A stretch of 64,000 bases of DNA. Origin: Rhizobium leguminosarum bv. trifolii WSM2297 (GTDB lineage: Bacteria; Pseudomonadota; Alphaproteobacteria; Rhizobiales; Rhizobiaceae). Shown here in pieces: positions 17,674-26,259 of this stretch. The translations under genes were made by a program, and so were the position numbers. Numbering within the stretch: the stretch's first letter is position 1; each line of letters begins with the position of its first letter. The stretch is taken from assembly GCF_000271845.1 (NCBI RefSeq), contig NZ_JH719393.1, positions 1,394,442 through 1,458,441 on the forward strand, read 5' to 3'. A model generated the notes under the pieces. It was given only the letters and a program-made list of their open reading frames with translations, made no database searches and was not told the origin of the DNA.

Positions 17674-18708
17674 GTGAAATTCAGTGCCATTCTGTGCGGG
17701 TGCGGAGCTATGTCCAAAGGTTGGTTGCGAGCCATCGCTTCCAACCCTCAACTGGCTGATGCCATCACCGTCGTCGGCCTCGTCGACCTGAACCGGGAGA
17801 CGGCGGAAAAGCTCGCCGCCGAGTTCGGTCTTGAAGGCGCCGTCATCGGCTCGGATCTGTCCGAGGTCATCGCCGCCACCAGGGCCGATCTGGTCTTCGA
17901 CATCGTCATTCCGGCGGCCCGTTACGACGTCGTTTCGACGGCGCTGAAAGCCGGCTGCCATGTGCTCAGCGAAAAGCCGATGGCCGCCTCGCTTGCTGAG
18001 GGCGCGGCGCTGATCGATCTTGCCACCGAGACCGGCCGCATCCACGCCGTCATCCAGAACCGACGCTTCATCTCGGGCGTCAGGCGCCTGCGCCGCTTCG
18101 TCGACAGCGGCGCGATCGGCGAACTCACCGGCATCCATTGCGACTTTTTCCTGGCGCCGCATTTCGGCGGCTTCCGCGAAGGGATGGACAACGTTCTGCT
18201 TCTCGACATGGCGATCCACACCTTCGATGCGGCCCGCTACGTAGCCGACCGGAAGCCACTCGCCGTCTATTGCGTCGAGCGCAATCCGAAGGGCTCCTGG
18301 TACAGGCACGGGGCCTCGGCCAATGCAATCTTCGAATTTTCCGACGATGTCGTCTTTACCTATCGCGGCTCCTGGTGCGCCGAAGGCGAGCGCACCAGCT
18401 GGGAAAGCCAGTGGCGGCTTGTCGGCTCGAAGGGCATGCTCACCTGGGACGGCGAAGAGAATTTCAAGGCGGCCGTCGGCGGCGAGGAGCCCGGTCTTTT
18501 GCGCGGCTCCGCTGTCGTAGACGTTCCCGGCCCGGAACATGACGAGCAGACCCATGGGCACGCCAGCGTCATTGCCGATTTTATCGAAGCGATCCGCACC
18601 GGCAAACAGCCGGAAACGGTCAATTCCGACAATATCAGAAGCCTTGCCATGGTCTTCGGCGCGATCGAAAGCGCCAAGACCGGCCGGCGCATCGAAATTT
18701 CAGCATAG
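17674..18708 (+). CDS. Gfo/Idh/MocA family oxidoreductase
   Basis: A 344-residue NAD(P)-dependent sugar or polyol dehydrogenase. The Rossmann nucleotide site is unusual in sequence (LCGCGAMSKGW, about 7-17), and the conserved EKP motif (LSEKPMAASL, about 104-113) carries the usual catalytic lysine; the second conserved region ends with the DMAIHTFDAARY segment. The start is GTG at 17674 with GGAGGAA upstream. It is the first gene of the LacI-controlled unit and is followed closely by a TIM-barrel isomerase and a CUT1 importer. A common arrangement is oxidation of a sugar or inositol to a keto form that is then isomerised. The substrate is unknown. Confidence 0.87.
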   Translation: MKFSAILCGCGAMSKGWLRAIASNPQLADAITVVGLVDLNRETAEKLAAEFGLEGAVIGSDLSEVIAATRADLVFDIVIPAARYDVVSTALKAGCHVLSEKPMAASLAEGAALIDLATETGRIHAVIQNRRFISGVRRLRRFVDSGAIGELTGIHCDFFLAPHFGGFREGMDNVLLLDMAIHTFDAARYVADRKPLAVYCVERNPKGSWYRHGASANAIFEFSDDVVFTYRGSWCAEGERTSWESQWRLVGSKGMLTWDGEENFKAAVGGEEPGLLRGSAVVDVPGPEHDEQTHGHASVIADFIEAIRTGKQPETVNSDNIRSLAMVFGAIESAKTGRRIEISA

Positions 18709-18719
18709 GATGACGTGAC

Positions 18720-19619
18720 GTGAGCAACCCCGCAAAATCCATTCGCATCGGCACCATGGTCAGTGGCAACAACGGCGATGCAGCAACCCGCATCGGCGAG
18801 ATCGCCGGCATGGGCTTCGAAAGCTTCGAACCCTTCTTCTGGCAGACGACCAAGGGCCAGAACCTTGCCGAACTCGGCAAGCGCTGCCTCGATGCGATCG
18901 GCGACCGCGACATCACCATCTCGACGCTCGGCATGTTCGGCAATCCGCTGGAAGAGAACGCAATCGACCTGGAGACGCTGCAGGGATGGAAGGATTGCAT
19001 CGACAACGCCCATCATTTCGGCGCCACCTGCGTTGCCGGCTTCACCGGCCGCATCCGAGGCAAGCCGCTGACCGACAGCCTGCCGCGCTACAAGCAAATC
19101 TGGAGCGAGCTTGCCAAACGCGCTGCCGACAAGGGCATTAAGATCGCCTTCGAGAATTGCGCCATGGACGGCAACTGGGCAAGCGGCGACTGGAACATCG
19201 CCCACAATCCCGATGCCTGGGAACTGATCTTCAACGAGACGCCTGACGAGAATATCGGCCTGGAGTGGGAACCCTGCCATCAGATGGTTTATCTGATCGA
19301 CCCTTTACCGCAGATCCGCAAATGGGCGCACAAATTCTTCCACGTTCACGGCAAGGACGCGACCATCCGCTGGGAGGTCATTAAGGAACACGGCATCTTC
19401 GGCAAGGAGAAGTTCGTCTTCATGCGCACGCCGGGCTTCGGGGACAGCAACTGGACCGACATCATTTCCGAACTGCGCCTCGCCGGCTGGTCCGGCTCGA
19501 TCGACATCGAAGGTTGGCACGACCCGGTCTATCGCGATGCGCTCGAAATGACTGGTCAGGTTCACGGGCTCAACTATTTGAAGAAATGCCGGGGCGGAGA
19601 TTTCGTTGTTGATCCCTGA
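18720..19619 (+). CDS. Sugar phosphate isomerase/epimerase (AP endonuclease 2 fold)
   Basis: A 299-residue TIM-barrel protein of the xylose-isomerase-like superfamily, which includes sugar epimerases and inosose isomerases. Metal-ligand candidates are the Glu in IAFENCAMDG, the Glu/His in LEWEPCHQM, the His in FFHVHGKD and the Glu in SIDIEGWHDP. The start is GTG at 18720 with AGGATGA upstream. It lies 11 bases after the dehydrogenase gene, which supports one pathway. It probably reshapes the keto sugar made by that enzyme. A specific name would be guesswork. Confidence 0.82.
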   Translation: MSNPAKSIRIGTMVSGNNGDAATRIGEIAGMGFESFEPFFWQTTKGQNLAELGKRCLDAIGDRDITISTLGMFGNPLEENAIDLETLQGWKDCIDNAHHFGATCVAGFTGRIRGKPLTDSLPRYKQIWSELAKRAADKGIKIAFENCAMDGNWASGDWNIAHNPDAWELIFNETPDENIGLEWEPCHQMVYLIDPLPQIRKWAHKFFHVHGKDATIRWEVIKEHGIFGKEKFVFMRTPGFGDSNWTDIISELRLAGWSGSIDIEGWHDPVYRDALEMTGQVHGLNYLKKCRGGDFVVDP

Positions 19620-19692
19620 TCGACCGCCTAGGGTAGGGCGCCGCCGGGCTGGGAGGCCCGACTGCGCCATGACTGACTAACTTGGTCTTTTC

Positions 19693-19711
19693 GCGGCGCA
19701 GCCGCTTTTTT
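19693..19711 (+). terminator. Hairpin with T6 directly before a ribosome site
   Basis: A perfect stem GCGGC-GCA-GCCGC (19693-19705) followed by six T bases (19706-19711) has the form of an intrinsic terminator. It ends only two bases before the GGGAGGA ribosome site of the binding-protein gene at 19723. It could end the dehydrogenase/isomerase transcript or act as an attenuator in the leader of the transporter. Confidence 0.65.
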
Positions 19712-19722
19712 GGGAGGAAAGC

Positions 19723-20985
19723 ATGAAAAGAATTGCAAGACTGGCGCTAGCGCTCGGCACGGCGATGCTGATGACATCGACCGTCCATGCCGAACAGAAG
19801 ACATTCAAGATCTGGTGGTTCGAGGAGCCGACCACGGCTCAGGGCATTGTCTGGAAGAAAGCGCTCGAAGAGTTCCAGACGAAACATCCGGATATCACCG
19901 TCAGCTTCGAGCAGAAGACCTTTCAGCAGTTGCAGGCCTCAGGCGGCATGATCCTCAATTCCGATCAGGCCCCCGACGTGCTCGAGTACAACAAGGGCAA
20001 TGCGACCGCCGGCTTGGTTGCAAGCCAGGGATTGCTGACCAATCTGGATGACTATGTGAAGAAGGAAGGCTGGGACAAGATCCTTAACGAAGGCGATTTT
20101 GTCCTAAGCCGTTATGACGAAAAGGGCATCTATGGCTCCGGCCCTGTTTGGGGCGTCTCAGTCTTCGGCGAATATGTTTCGTGCTTCTACAACATTGACA
20201 TGTTCGAAAAGGCAGGCCTCAAGCCGCCGACGACGCTCGAAGAGTGGGTCGCTGGCATGGAAGCCTTCAAGCAGAAGGGTCTCACGCCTCTCGCGCTCGG
20301 CGCCATCGACACCAGTGGCCAGCACTTGCTTGCCTCTCTCGCCTATACCAAGGCCGATGACGCCTGGGTCCAGAATTATCAGGGTTTGAAGGCCCCCCTC
20401 GACGGCGCGCCCTATCTCTATGCGGCGCAGACATTGGTCGACTGGGTCGGCAAGGGCTACATCAACAAGGACTCCACGGGCATGAAGGACCCGGACGCGG
20501 CTCTGCTCTTTACCTCCGGCAAGGCGCCGATGTACGTCTCTGGCACGTGGAATCTCGGCACGTTCGCGTCGACCATCAAGGACTTCAAGTGGGGCCAGTT
20601 CGTCATTCCGACGCCGAAATATTCGGTCGGCTCGACTGGCAATCTCTGGGTCGTTCCCAAGGGTAGCAAGAATCCGGATCTCGCCGCAGAGTGGATCAGC
20701 CTGACCTTGTCGCCGAAGTACCAAGCTGAACTCGGCAATGCCGGCGGCGTGCCGATTGCCGCTGATCTTTCCGCCATCACCAACCCCATCGGCAAGAACG
20801 CCGCAGCGGTTTTCAAGCAGATCTCTGACAAAAGCGGCCTCGGCTTCTATCCTGACTGGCCGGTCCCCGGCTACTACGACGTGCTCAATCAGAAAGACAC
20901 CGGTCTCTTCCAGGGCAGTCTGACTGCCGAACAATTCGTCGAACAGATCAAGCAGGTTTACGACGACGCGCAGGAAAATCAGTAG
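19723..20985 (+). CDS. CUT1 sugar ABC transporter binding protein
   Basis: A 420-residue family 1 solute-binding protein. The signal peptide (MKRIARLALALGTAMLMTS, cleavage near VHA) is followed by TFKIWWFEEP, and the conserved GVSVFGEYVSCFYN-type hinge lies about a third in. The ribosome site GGGAGGA is very strong. It is followed by MalF- and MalG-type permeases and a MalK-type ATPase, so the importer is complete. The adjoining oxidoreductase and isomerase suggest that the cargo is a monosaccharide, polyol or oligosaccharide released by outside enzymes. Confidence 0.9.
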   Translation: MKRIARLALALGTAMLMTSTVHAEQKTFKIWWFEEPTTAQGIVWKKALEEFQTKHPDITVSFEQKTFQQLQASGGMILNSDQAPDVLEYNKGNATAGLVASQGLLTNLDDYVKKEGWDKILNEGDFVLSRYDEKGIYGSGPVWGVSVFGEYVSCFYNIDMFEKAGLKPPTTLEEWVAGMEAFKQKGLTPLALGAIDTSGQHLLASLAYTKADDAWVQNYQGLKAPLDGAPYLYAAQTLVDWVGKGYINKDSTGMKDPDAALLFTSGKAPMYVSGTWNLGTFASTIKDFKWGQFVIPTPKYSVGSTGNLWVVPKGSKNPDLAAEWISLTLSPKYQAELGNAGGVPIAADLSAITNPIGKNAAAVFKQISDKSGLGFYPDWPVPGYYDVLNQKDTGLFQGSLTAEQFVEQIKQVYDDAQENQ

Positions 20986-21001
20986 CGCGACCCTGAATGC
21001 T

Positions 21002-21024
21002 GGGCTGCGCCTCTGGCGCAGCCC
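21002..21024 (+). other. Intergenic hairpin after CUT1 binding-protein gene
   Basis: A perfect 10-bp stem with a three-base loop (GGGCTGCGCC, TCT, then its complement) in the 66-base gap before the permease gene. With only a short C/T-rich tail it is more likely an mRNA stabiliser and differential-expression element than a full stop. Confidence 0.6.
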
Positions 21025-21051
21025 CTTATGGGAGGCTGAAGGAAGAATGAT

Positions 21052-21960
21052 ATGGCCATATCCAGCCAGCGATGGAGCGACGGTTCACCAAGCTATAGCC
21101 TTTACCTCATCCCGGGGGCGATCGGCTTCATTCTAATCGTGCTCATACCGCAGCTTGCTAATCTCGGGCTGAGCTTCACGGCATGGAAAGGCGTTGGCAC
21201 GCCGCGACCGGTCGGTCTGCAGAACTATTCTCGCCTGCTTACGGACGACCAATTCTGGGGATCGATGTATCACACGCTGCTGTTCATCGTCTCGATGACC
21301 GTGATACCGGTGTGCATCGGCCTGGTGCTGGCCGCTCTGCTGTTCGACTACGTCAGGGACCAGTTCGGGGAATGGGTCTCGAGCTTCTTCAGGGCCGGTT
21401 TTTACTTGCCGCAGATTCTGCCCGTAACGGTCGCGGGCGTCCTCTGGGGTTGGATTCTCAATCCCGTCGGTGTCATCAACATCACGCTAAAGTCCATCGG
21501 CCTTGATAATCTGGCCCAGAACTGGATCGGCGATGCGACATACGCGCTTGCCGCCGTCTCGCTCGTCATAGTCTGGATACAGGTCGGCTATTGTCTGGTG
21601 GTTTTCATGGCTGGTCTTTCGCGCATCGACCCTTCTCTCTACGAGGCTGCCGAGCTCGATGGGGCAAACTGGTGGAGCCGGCTGGTGACGATCACCATTC
21701 CACTTCTGGCGCCGGAGATTTTCGTCGTTGTGCTGACCACGCTGATCGCCGCGCTTAAAGTGTTTGCGCCAATCTTTGTCATCACCGCGGGCGGCCCCGA
21801 CAATTCCACCCTGGTGCCATCCTATCTGACTTACTACCACTTCTTCACAACGCAACGCGTCGGCTATGCTGCAGCCATCGCGGTCGTGCAAACAACTCTG
21901 ACGATCGGTTTGGCTGTGATTTTTCTACGCTTCCAGAGCCAACAGGAGGCGAAGGAATAG
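21052..21960 (+). CDS. CUT1 sugar ABC transporter permease (MalF-like)
   Basis: A 302-residue inner-membrane permease with six predicted spans and an EAA loop (EAAELDGANWWSRLVTITIP, about 198-217). A GAAGGAAGA stretch precedes the ATG at 21052. It pairs with the MalG-like product of the next gene, three bases downstream. The length fits the short MalF/LacF type without the large periplasmic loop of E. coli MalF. Confidence 0.9.
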   Translation: MAISSQRWSDGSPSYSLYLIPGAIGFILIVLIPQLANLGLSFTAWKGVGTPRPVGLQNYSRLLTDDQFWGSMYHTLLFIVSMTVIPVCIGLVLAALLFDYVRDQFGEWVSSFFRAGFYLPQILPVTVAGVLWGWILNPVGVINITLKSIGLDNLAQNWIGDATYALAAVSLVIVWIQVGYCLVVFMAGLSRIDPSLYEAAELDGANWWSRLVTITIPLLAPEIFVVVLTTLIAALKVFAPIFVITAGGPDNSTLVPSYLTYYHFFTTQRVGYAAAIAVVQTTLTIGLAVIFLRFQSQQEAKE

Positions 21961-21963
21961 TTC

Positions 21964-22851
21964 ATGGCTTACTCAGTTCTCAGCGATGGTACGACCAAGA
22001 CAAGGGCGACGGCGGCAGCCGATCGCGCGCGACGCGATCCGATGCGGTGGGTGGTGCTGGCCATCCTTATTCTACTCCTCGCCTTGACGCTCTTTCCGTT
22101 TTTCCTTGCTCTGCTCAACGCCGTCAAGGCGAGCGCCGAATACGCAGTCGGCGGACCGCTTTCAATTCCTCGGTCGATCGATCTCACGGCGATCGAGAAA
22201 TTCTGGACGGTGTCTGATTTCAGTCGCAAGCTGCTCAACAGCCTAGTGATCAGTCTCGGTGTGTCGGTGTTGGGGGTACTGATAAGCCTGTTCAACGCCT
22301 ATGCGATCGGGGTCGGCAAGGTGCCGGGTTCACGCGTGATTTTGGTGGTCTTTCTTCTCGGCATCATGGTGCCGCAGGAGTCCATCATCTACCCGCTTTA
22401 CTACATGGCGAAAGCGAGCGGCCTCTACGATACGCAGCTTTCCGTGATCATCATTTTCGCGGTCCTGCAAAGCGCCTTCGGGACTTACCTGCTCTCGACC
22501 GTGCTGAGTACCTTTCCCAAGGAAATCCTCGAAGCGGCGGAGATGGATGGCTCGACCCACTGGAAAACGCTGTGGTTCGTCGTCGTCCCGATGCTGAGGC
22601 CGACGCTCATGGTCCTGGGAACCTTCTTTTTCATCTGGACTTGGAACGAATTCTTGATCCCGCTCGTCATGCTGGTGTCCAACAACAACCAGACAGTCTC
22701 GGTCGCCATGGGCCTGACCCGCGGTCAGAACATGTCGGACCCGGTGCTGCAGGCCTCGGCGGCTTTCCTGGGTATAATACCGACCGTGATCTTCTTCTTG
22801 ATCTTCCAGCGCACGCTAACGCGCGGCATCGCCGCCGGAGCAGTCAAATGA
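21964..22851 (+). CDS. CUT1 sugar ABC transporter permease (MalG-like)
   Basis: A 295-residue inner-membrane permease with about six spans. The N-terminus is cytoplasmic and polar (DRARRDPMRW), and the EAA loop reads EAAEMDGSTHWKTLWFVVVP. Only three bases separate it from the MalF-like gene. It is followed after 61 bases, containing a small hairpin at 22881-22897, by the ATPase gene. Confidence 0.9.
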   Translation: MAYSVLSDGTTKTRATAAADRARRDPMRWVVLAILILLLALTLFPFFLALLNAVKASAEYAVGGPLSIPRSIDLTAIEKFWTVSDFSRKLLNSLVISLGVSVLGVLISLFNAYAIGVGKVPGSRVILVVFLLGIMVPQESIIYPLYYMAKASGLYDTQLSVIIIFAVLQSAFGTYLLSTVLSTFPKEILEAAEMDGSTHWKTLWFVVVPMLRPTLMVLGTFFFIWTWNEFLIPLVMLVSNNNQTVSVAMGLTRGQNMSDPVLQASAAFLGIIPTVIFFLIFQRTLTRGIAAGAVK

Positions 22852-22912
22852 CCATGTCTTTCACGCTTAGCTATCTCATCGGTCCCGGCTGGGGACCAGC
22901 AAGGTTTTCGGT

Positions 22913-23989
22913 ATGAGCCAGGACATCCAAATCGAACTCTTGGGCATCGAGAAGCACTACGGCGCCTTTCACGCGCTTAAGAACGTCAACCTTTCAATTC
23001 CCAAGGGCACGTTCGTGGCGCTGGTCGGTCCGTCCGGATGCGGCAAGTCCACGTTGCTCCGTTCGCTTGCCGGGCTGGAAAAAATTACCGGCGGCACGCT
23101 GAAGATTGCCGGCAAGGTGATGAACGACGTGCCGCCGCGGTCGCGCGATATCGCCATGGTTTTTCAAAGTTACGCCCTCTATCCGCATATGACGGTGGAA
23201 CAGAACCTGACCTATTCGCTAAAAATGCACGGCGTCCCTAAAGCTGAGGCAAAACAGAAAGCCGAGGAAGTCGCTGTCATCACCGGTCTTTCCCGGCTGC
23301 TCGACCGTTATCCGCGCCAGCTTTCCGGAGGCCAGCGCCAGCGCGTCGCCATGGGCCGCGCCATTATCCGCAACCCCCAGGCCTTCCTGTTCGACGAGCC
23401 GCTTTCCAACCTTGATGCCGCGCTGCGGGTCTCGATGCGCAAGGAAATCCGGTCCTTGCACGACCGGCTGGGCGCCACCTTCGTCTACGTTACCCATGAT
23501 CAGGTCGAAGCGATGACCATGGCCGACCATGTGGTGGTGATGCGCGATGGCATCATCGAACAACAGGGCGCGCCGCTCGAACTCTACGACCGGCCAGCCA
23601 ACCGGTTCGTTGCCGGTTTCATCGGTTCGCCGGCAATGAATTTCATTCCCGCGATCGCCGCGGAAGACGGCAAGAGCCTGATCCTGGATTTCGGGGCGGT
23701 GAAGCAGAAGCTTCCAATATCGCGCGCCTTAGAGCCCGGGCGCAAGCTCGTTGCCGGCATCCGGCCGGAGCATATCAGCGTCGTCGCACCTGGAGAGGGC
23801 AGTTTCGACGTGCTGATCGCCTTCGTCGAATCGACCGGCTCGTCGACCTTCATTGTCGCGGAGACCCAGCCGGAGCTGACCATCGTCGAGACCCGCCGCG
23901 ACAGGGTCAAGGCGGGAGACATGATCGGAGTTTCGGTCGATCCGGACCAGATCCATCTCTTCGACGCGTCGACGGACCACGTCATATAA
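22913..23989 (+). CDS. CUT1 ABC transporter ATP-binding protein (UgpC/MalK-like)
   Basis: A 358-residue ATPase. Walker A is GPSGCGKST (about 41-49), the signature is LSGGQRQRVAMGRA, Walker B is AFLFDEPLSNLDAALR, and the H-loop is YVTHDQVEAMTMADH. The C-terminal part (about 240-358) is the TOBE-containing regulatory domain of MalK/UgpC proteins, with the conserved GIRPEHI segment. It energises the two preceding permeases. It ends 255 bases before the next regulator gene. Confidence 0.92.
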   Translation: MSQDIQIELLGIEKHYGAFHALKNVNLSIPKGTFVALVGPSGCGKSTLLRSLAGLEKITGGTLKIAGKVMNDVPPRSRDIAMVFQSYALYPHMTVEQNLTYSLKMHGVPKAEAKQKAEEVAVITGLSRLLDRYPRQLSGGQRQRVAMGRAIIRNPQAFLFDEPLSNLDAALRVSMRKEIRSLHDRLGATFVYVTHDQVEAMTMADHVVVMRDGIIEQQGAPLELYDRPANRFVAGFIGSPAMNFIPAIAAEDGKSLILDFGAVKQKLPISRALEPGRKLVAGIRPEHISVVAPGEGSFDVLIAFVESTGSSTFIVAETQPELTIVETRRDRVKAGDMIGVSVDPDQIHLFDASTDHVI

Positions 23990-24173
23990 AGGCACCCAAG
24001 CAGTCTGTCCGCTTGCATTGTCACAAATCGAACCGGTTGACGCCTTCGAGCCAAATCTCAAAAAAGCACCATCGGCGGCAGGCTGCGTGACAAGCTCGAG
24101 CCAACGATCGCCTGAGGGCCGTCGGTCGAGCCTCGATCGGCTAAGAAAACCATAGCCCGTATATTCATCGCTG

Positions 24174-24230
24174 TTGACAAACGCCCGCAATCGATATTGT
24201 CTTGTAAAGCGCTTTACTAAACCGCTTTAC
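24174..24230 (+). promoter_or_regulatory. Promoter with tandem LacI-type operators
   Basis: TTGACA at 24174-24179 is a consensus -35 box; TATTGT at 24195-24200 is a weak -10 candidate, at short spacing. Directly downstream is a perfect 14-bp palindrome, GTAAAGCGCTTTAC (24204-24217), followed at once by a second imperfect copy (24218-24230, TAAACCGCTTTAC). These sit 15-40 bases before the lacI-type gene at 24245 and suggest autoregulation of the whole operon. Confidence 0.7.
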
Positions 24231-24244
24231 AATAGGTCCAGTCG

Positions 24245-25267
24245 ATGGCCAGGGGAACGACACCAAGCTTGAAGGACGTTGCGGCGGCGGCCGGTGTGTC
24301 GGTTACCACCGTCTCCCGTTTCGTCAACGGCAGCCTTGATCTTCCCTTTCAGACCAAGAAACGCATCGAGGATGCGATCAAGACGCTGAACTACCGGCCA
24401 AACCCGCATGCGCGCCGCTTAAGCCGGGGGCGCTCGGACACAATCGGCCTCGTCGTTCCCGATATCGCCAACCCGTTCTTCGCGACCCTCGTCGCCGCCG
24501 TGGAGCAATCGGCCGATGAAAAGAAGCTCGCCGTCTCATTGCATGCCACCCTCAACCGGCCGGGACGCGAGATCGAATATCTGCAGCTGATCGAACGCAA
24601 TCACGTCGACGGCCTGATCTTCGTCACCAACCATCCTGATGACGGCGCGCTTGCCGCACTCATTAACGGCACCGGCAAGGTCATCATCGTCGATGAGGAC
24701 ATTCCCGATTCGAAGGCGCCGAAGCTGTTCTGCGACAATGAACAGGGTGGTTATCTCGCTGGGGAGCACCTGGCCGCGCAGGGCCACAGCCATGTCCTGT
24801 TCATCGGCGGCGACGAGCGTATGATCAGCGCTCGCAGGCGTTATGATGGCCTGCTGAAGGCGCTCAGGGAACGGCATGGTGGCGGGGCCCGAGCCGACCG
24901 CTATGCCGGCGAATATACGATCGAATACGGCCGTTCCGCTGCGCTCGACTACCTCTCAGGCGATCGAAAAGCGACCGCGATCTTCGCCAGCTCCGACGAG
25001 ATCGCCATCGGGCTGGTCGAGGTCTTCAGAAGCCAAGGCGTCTCGATCCCCGATGACATCTCGGTCATCGGCTTCGACGATGTCGGTCCGCTTCATCTTT
25101 TTGCGCCGCCGCTAACGGCCATCCGCCAGCCGGTGCGCCAGATCGGGCGGCGGTCGCTGGAGCTGCTTCTGGAAACCAATTGGTACGAGTGGAAGCCATC
25201 CGCGTCTGAGGAACTGGTGCCTGTCGAAATCGTGGTGCGGAACTCCGTTGCGCCGCCTGCGAAATAA
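24245..25267 (+). CDS. LacI family transcriptional regulator
   Basis: A 340-residue repressor: helix-turn-helix head (LKDVAAAAGVSVTTVSRFVNG, about 10-30), hinge helix with NPHARRLSRGRS, then the effector core starting with TIGLVVPDIANPFF. It leads a co-directional series with the CUT2 importer and five enzymes, up to about 32.4 kb, and is preceded by tandem operator-like palindromes. The ligand would be the imported sugar-like compound or an intermediate. No ribosome site is obvious before the ATG. Confidence 0.9.
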   Translation: MARGTTPSLKDVAAAAGVSVTTVSRFVNGSLDLPFQTKKRIEDAIKTLNYRPNPHARRLSRGRSDTIGLVVPDIANPFFATLVAAVEQSADEKKLAVSLHATLNRPGREIEYLQLIERNHVDGLIFVTNHPDDGALAALINGTGKVIIVDEDIPDSKAPKLFCDNEQGGYLAGEHLAAQGHSHVLFIGGDERMISARRRYDGLLKALRERHGGGARADRYAGEYTIEYGRSAALDYLSGDRKATAIFASSDEIAIGLVEVFRSQGVSIPDDISVIGFDDVGPLHLFAPPLTAIRQPVRQIGRRSLELLLETNWYEWKPSASEELVPVEIVVRNSVAPPAK

Positions 25268-25305
25268 CAATCCGCAACGTCAAAAAACCAAAAGAGGATG
25301 AGAAC

Positions 25306-26259
25306 ATGACACTGAATTTGACAAGACGGACGATAATCGCAGCCGCCGGCTTCACGGCATTGACCTTCATTGGCCTGTCCGGCGCTCAGGCGGAGGAAAA
25401 GAAGACCGTCGCACTGGTGCAAATCAACCAGCAGGCGCTTTTCTTCAACCAGATGAATGAGGGCGCCCAGAAGGCGGCCGACGCCGCCGGCGTCAAGCTG
25501 GTGATCTTCAATGCCAACAACGAAACGACCGCGCAGAACAGCGCCATCGAAACCTACGTCCAGGAAAAGGTCTCCGGCCTGGCCGTCGTGGCGATCGACG
25601 TCAACGGCATCATGCCGGCGGTCAAACAGGCGGCCGATGCCGGTATTCCTGTAGTCGCCATCGATGCCATCCTGCCGGAAGGCCCGCAGAAGGCGCAGAT
25701 CGGCGTGGACAATGCCGCGGCCGGCGCCGACATGGGCAAATACTTTCTCGACTACGTCAAGGCGAACATGGGCGGTAAGGCCAAGCTCGGCGTCGTCGGC
25801 GCGCTGAACTCCTTCATCCAGAACATCCGCCAGGACGGCTTCGAGAAGACGCTCAAGGGCGTCGACGGCATCGAGACGGCCGGCGTCGTCGACGGCCAGA
25901 ACATCCAGGACAACGCCCTTGCGGCGGCTGAAAACCTGATAACCGCCAATCCCGATCTGACCGCGATCTACGCCACCGGCGAACCGGCCTTGATGGGCGC
26001 GATCGCCGCCGTCCAGAGCCAGGGCAAGCAGGACAAGATCAAGGTGTTCGGTTGGGATCTGACTGCCGAAGCCATTGCCGGCATCGATGCCGGCTTCGTC
26101 GTCGCCGTCGTCCAGCAGGATCCAGCTGCCATGGGCGCTGCCGCCGTCGACGCGCTCGTTAAGGCCTCGGCTGGCGAGGCCGTCACCAAGACGATCTCGG
26201 TGCCGATCACCATCGTCACCAAGGAGAATGTCGAGCCGTACCGGGCCGTCTTCAAATGA
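25306..26259 (+). CDS. CUT2 sugar ABC transporter binding protein
   Basis: A 317-residue RbsB/FrcB-like periplasmic protein. It has an N-terminal Thr/Arg-rich signal with a hydrophobic core and cleavage near AQA-EE around residue 28. The core contains VALVQINQQALFFNQMNEG and the second-lobe stretch VKVFGWDLTAEAIAGID-like motif near 248. AGAGGAT precedes the ATG. Its stop overlaps the start of the ATPase gene. Ligands of the family are pentoses, hexoses, inositols and some nucleoside-like compounds. Confidence 0.9.
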   Translation: MTLNLTRRTIIAAAGFTALTFIGLSGAQAEEKKTVALVQINQQALFFNQMNEGAQKAADAAGVKLVIFNANNETTAQNSAIETYVQEKVSGLAVVAIDVNGIMPAVKQAADAGIPVVAIDAILPEGPQKAQIGVDNAAAGADMGKYFLDYVKANMGGKAKLGVVGALNSFIQNIRQDGFEKTLKGVDGIETAGVVDGQNIQDNALAAAENLITANPDLTAIYATGEPALMGAIAAVQSQGKQDKIKVFGWDLTAEAIAGIDAGFVVAVVQQDPAAMGAAAVDALVKASAGEAVTKTISVPITIVTKENVEPYRAVFK

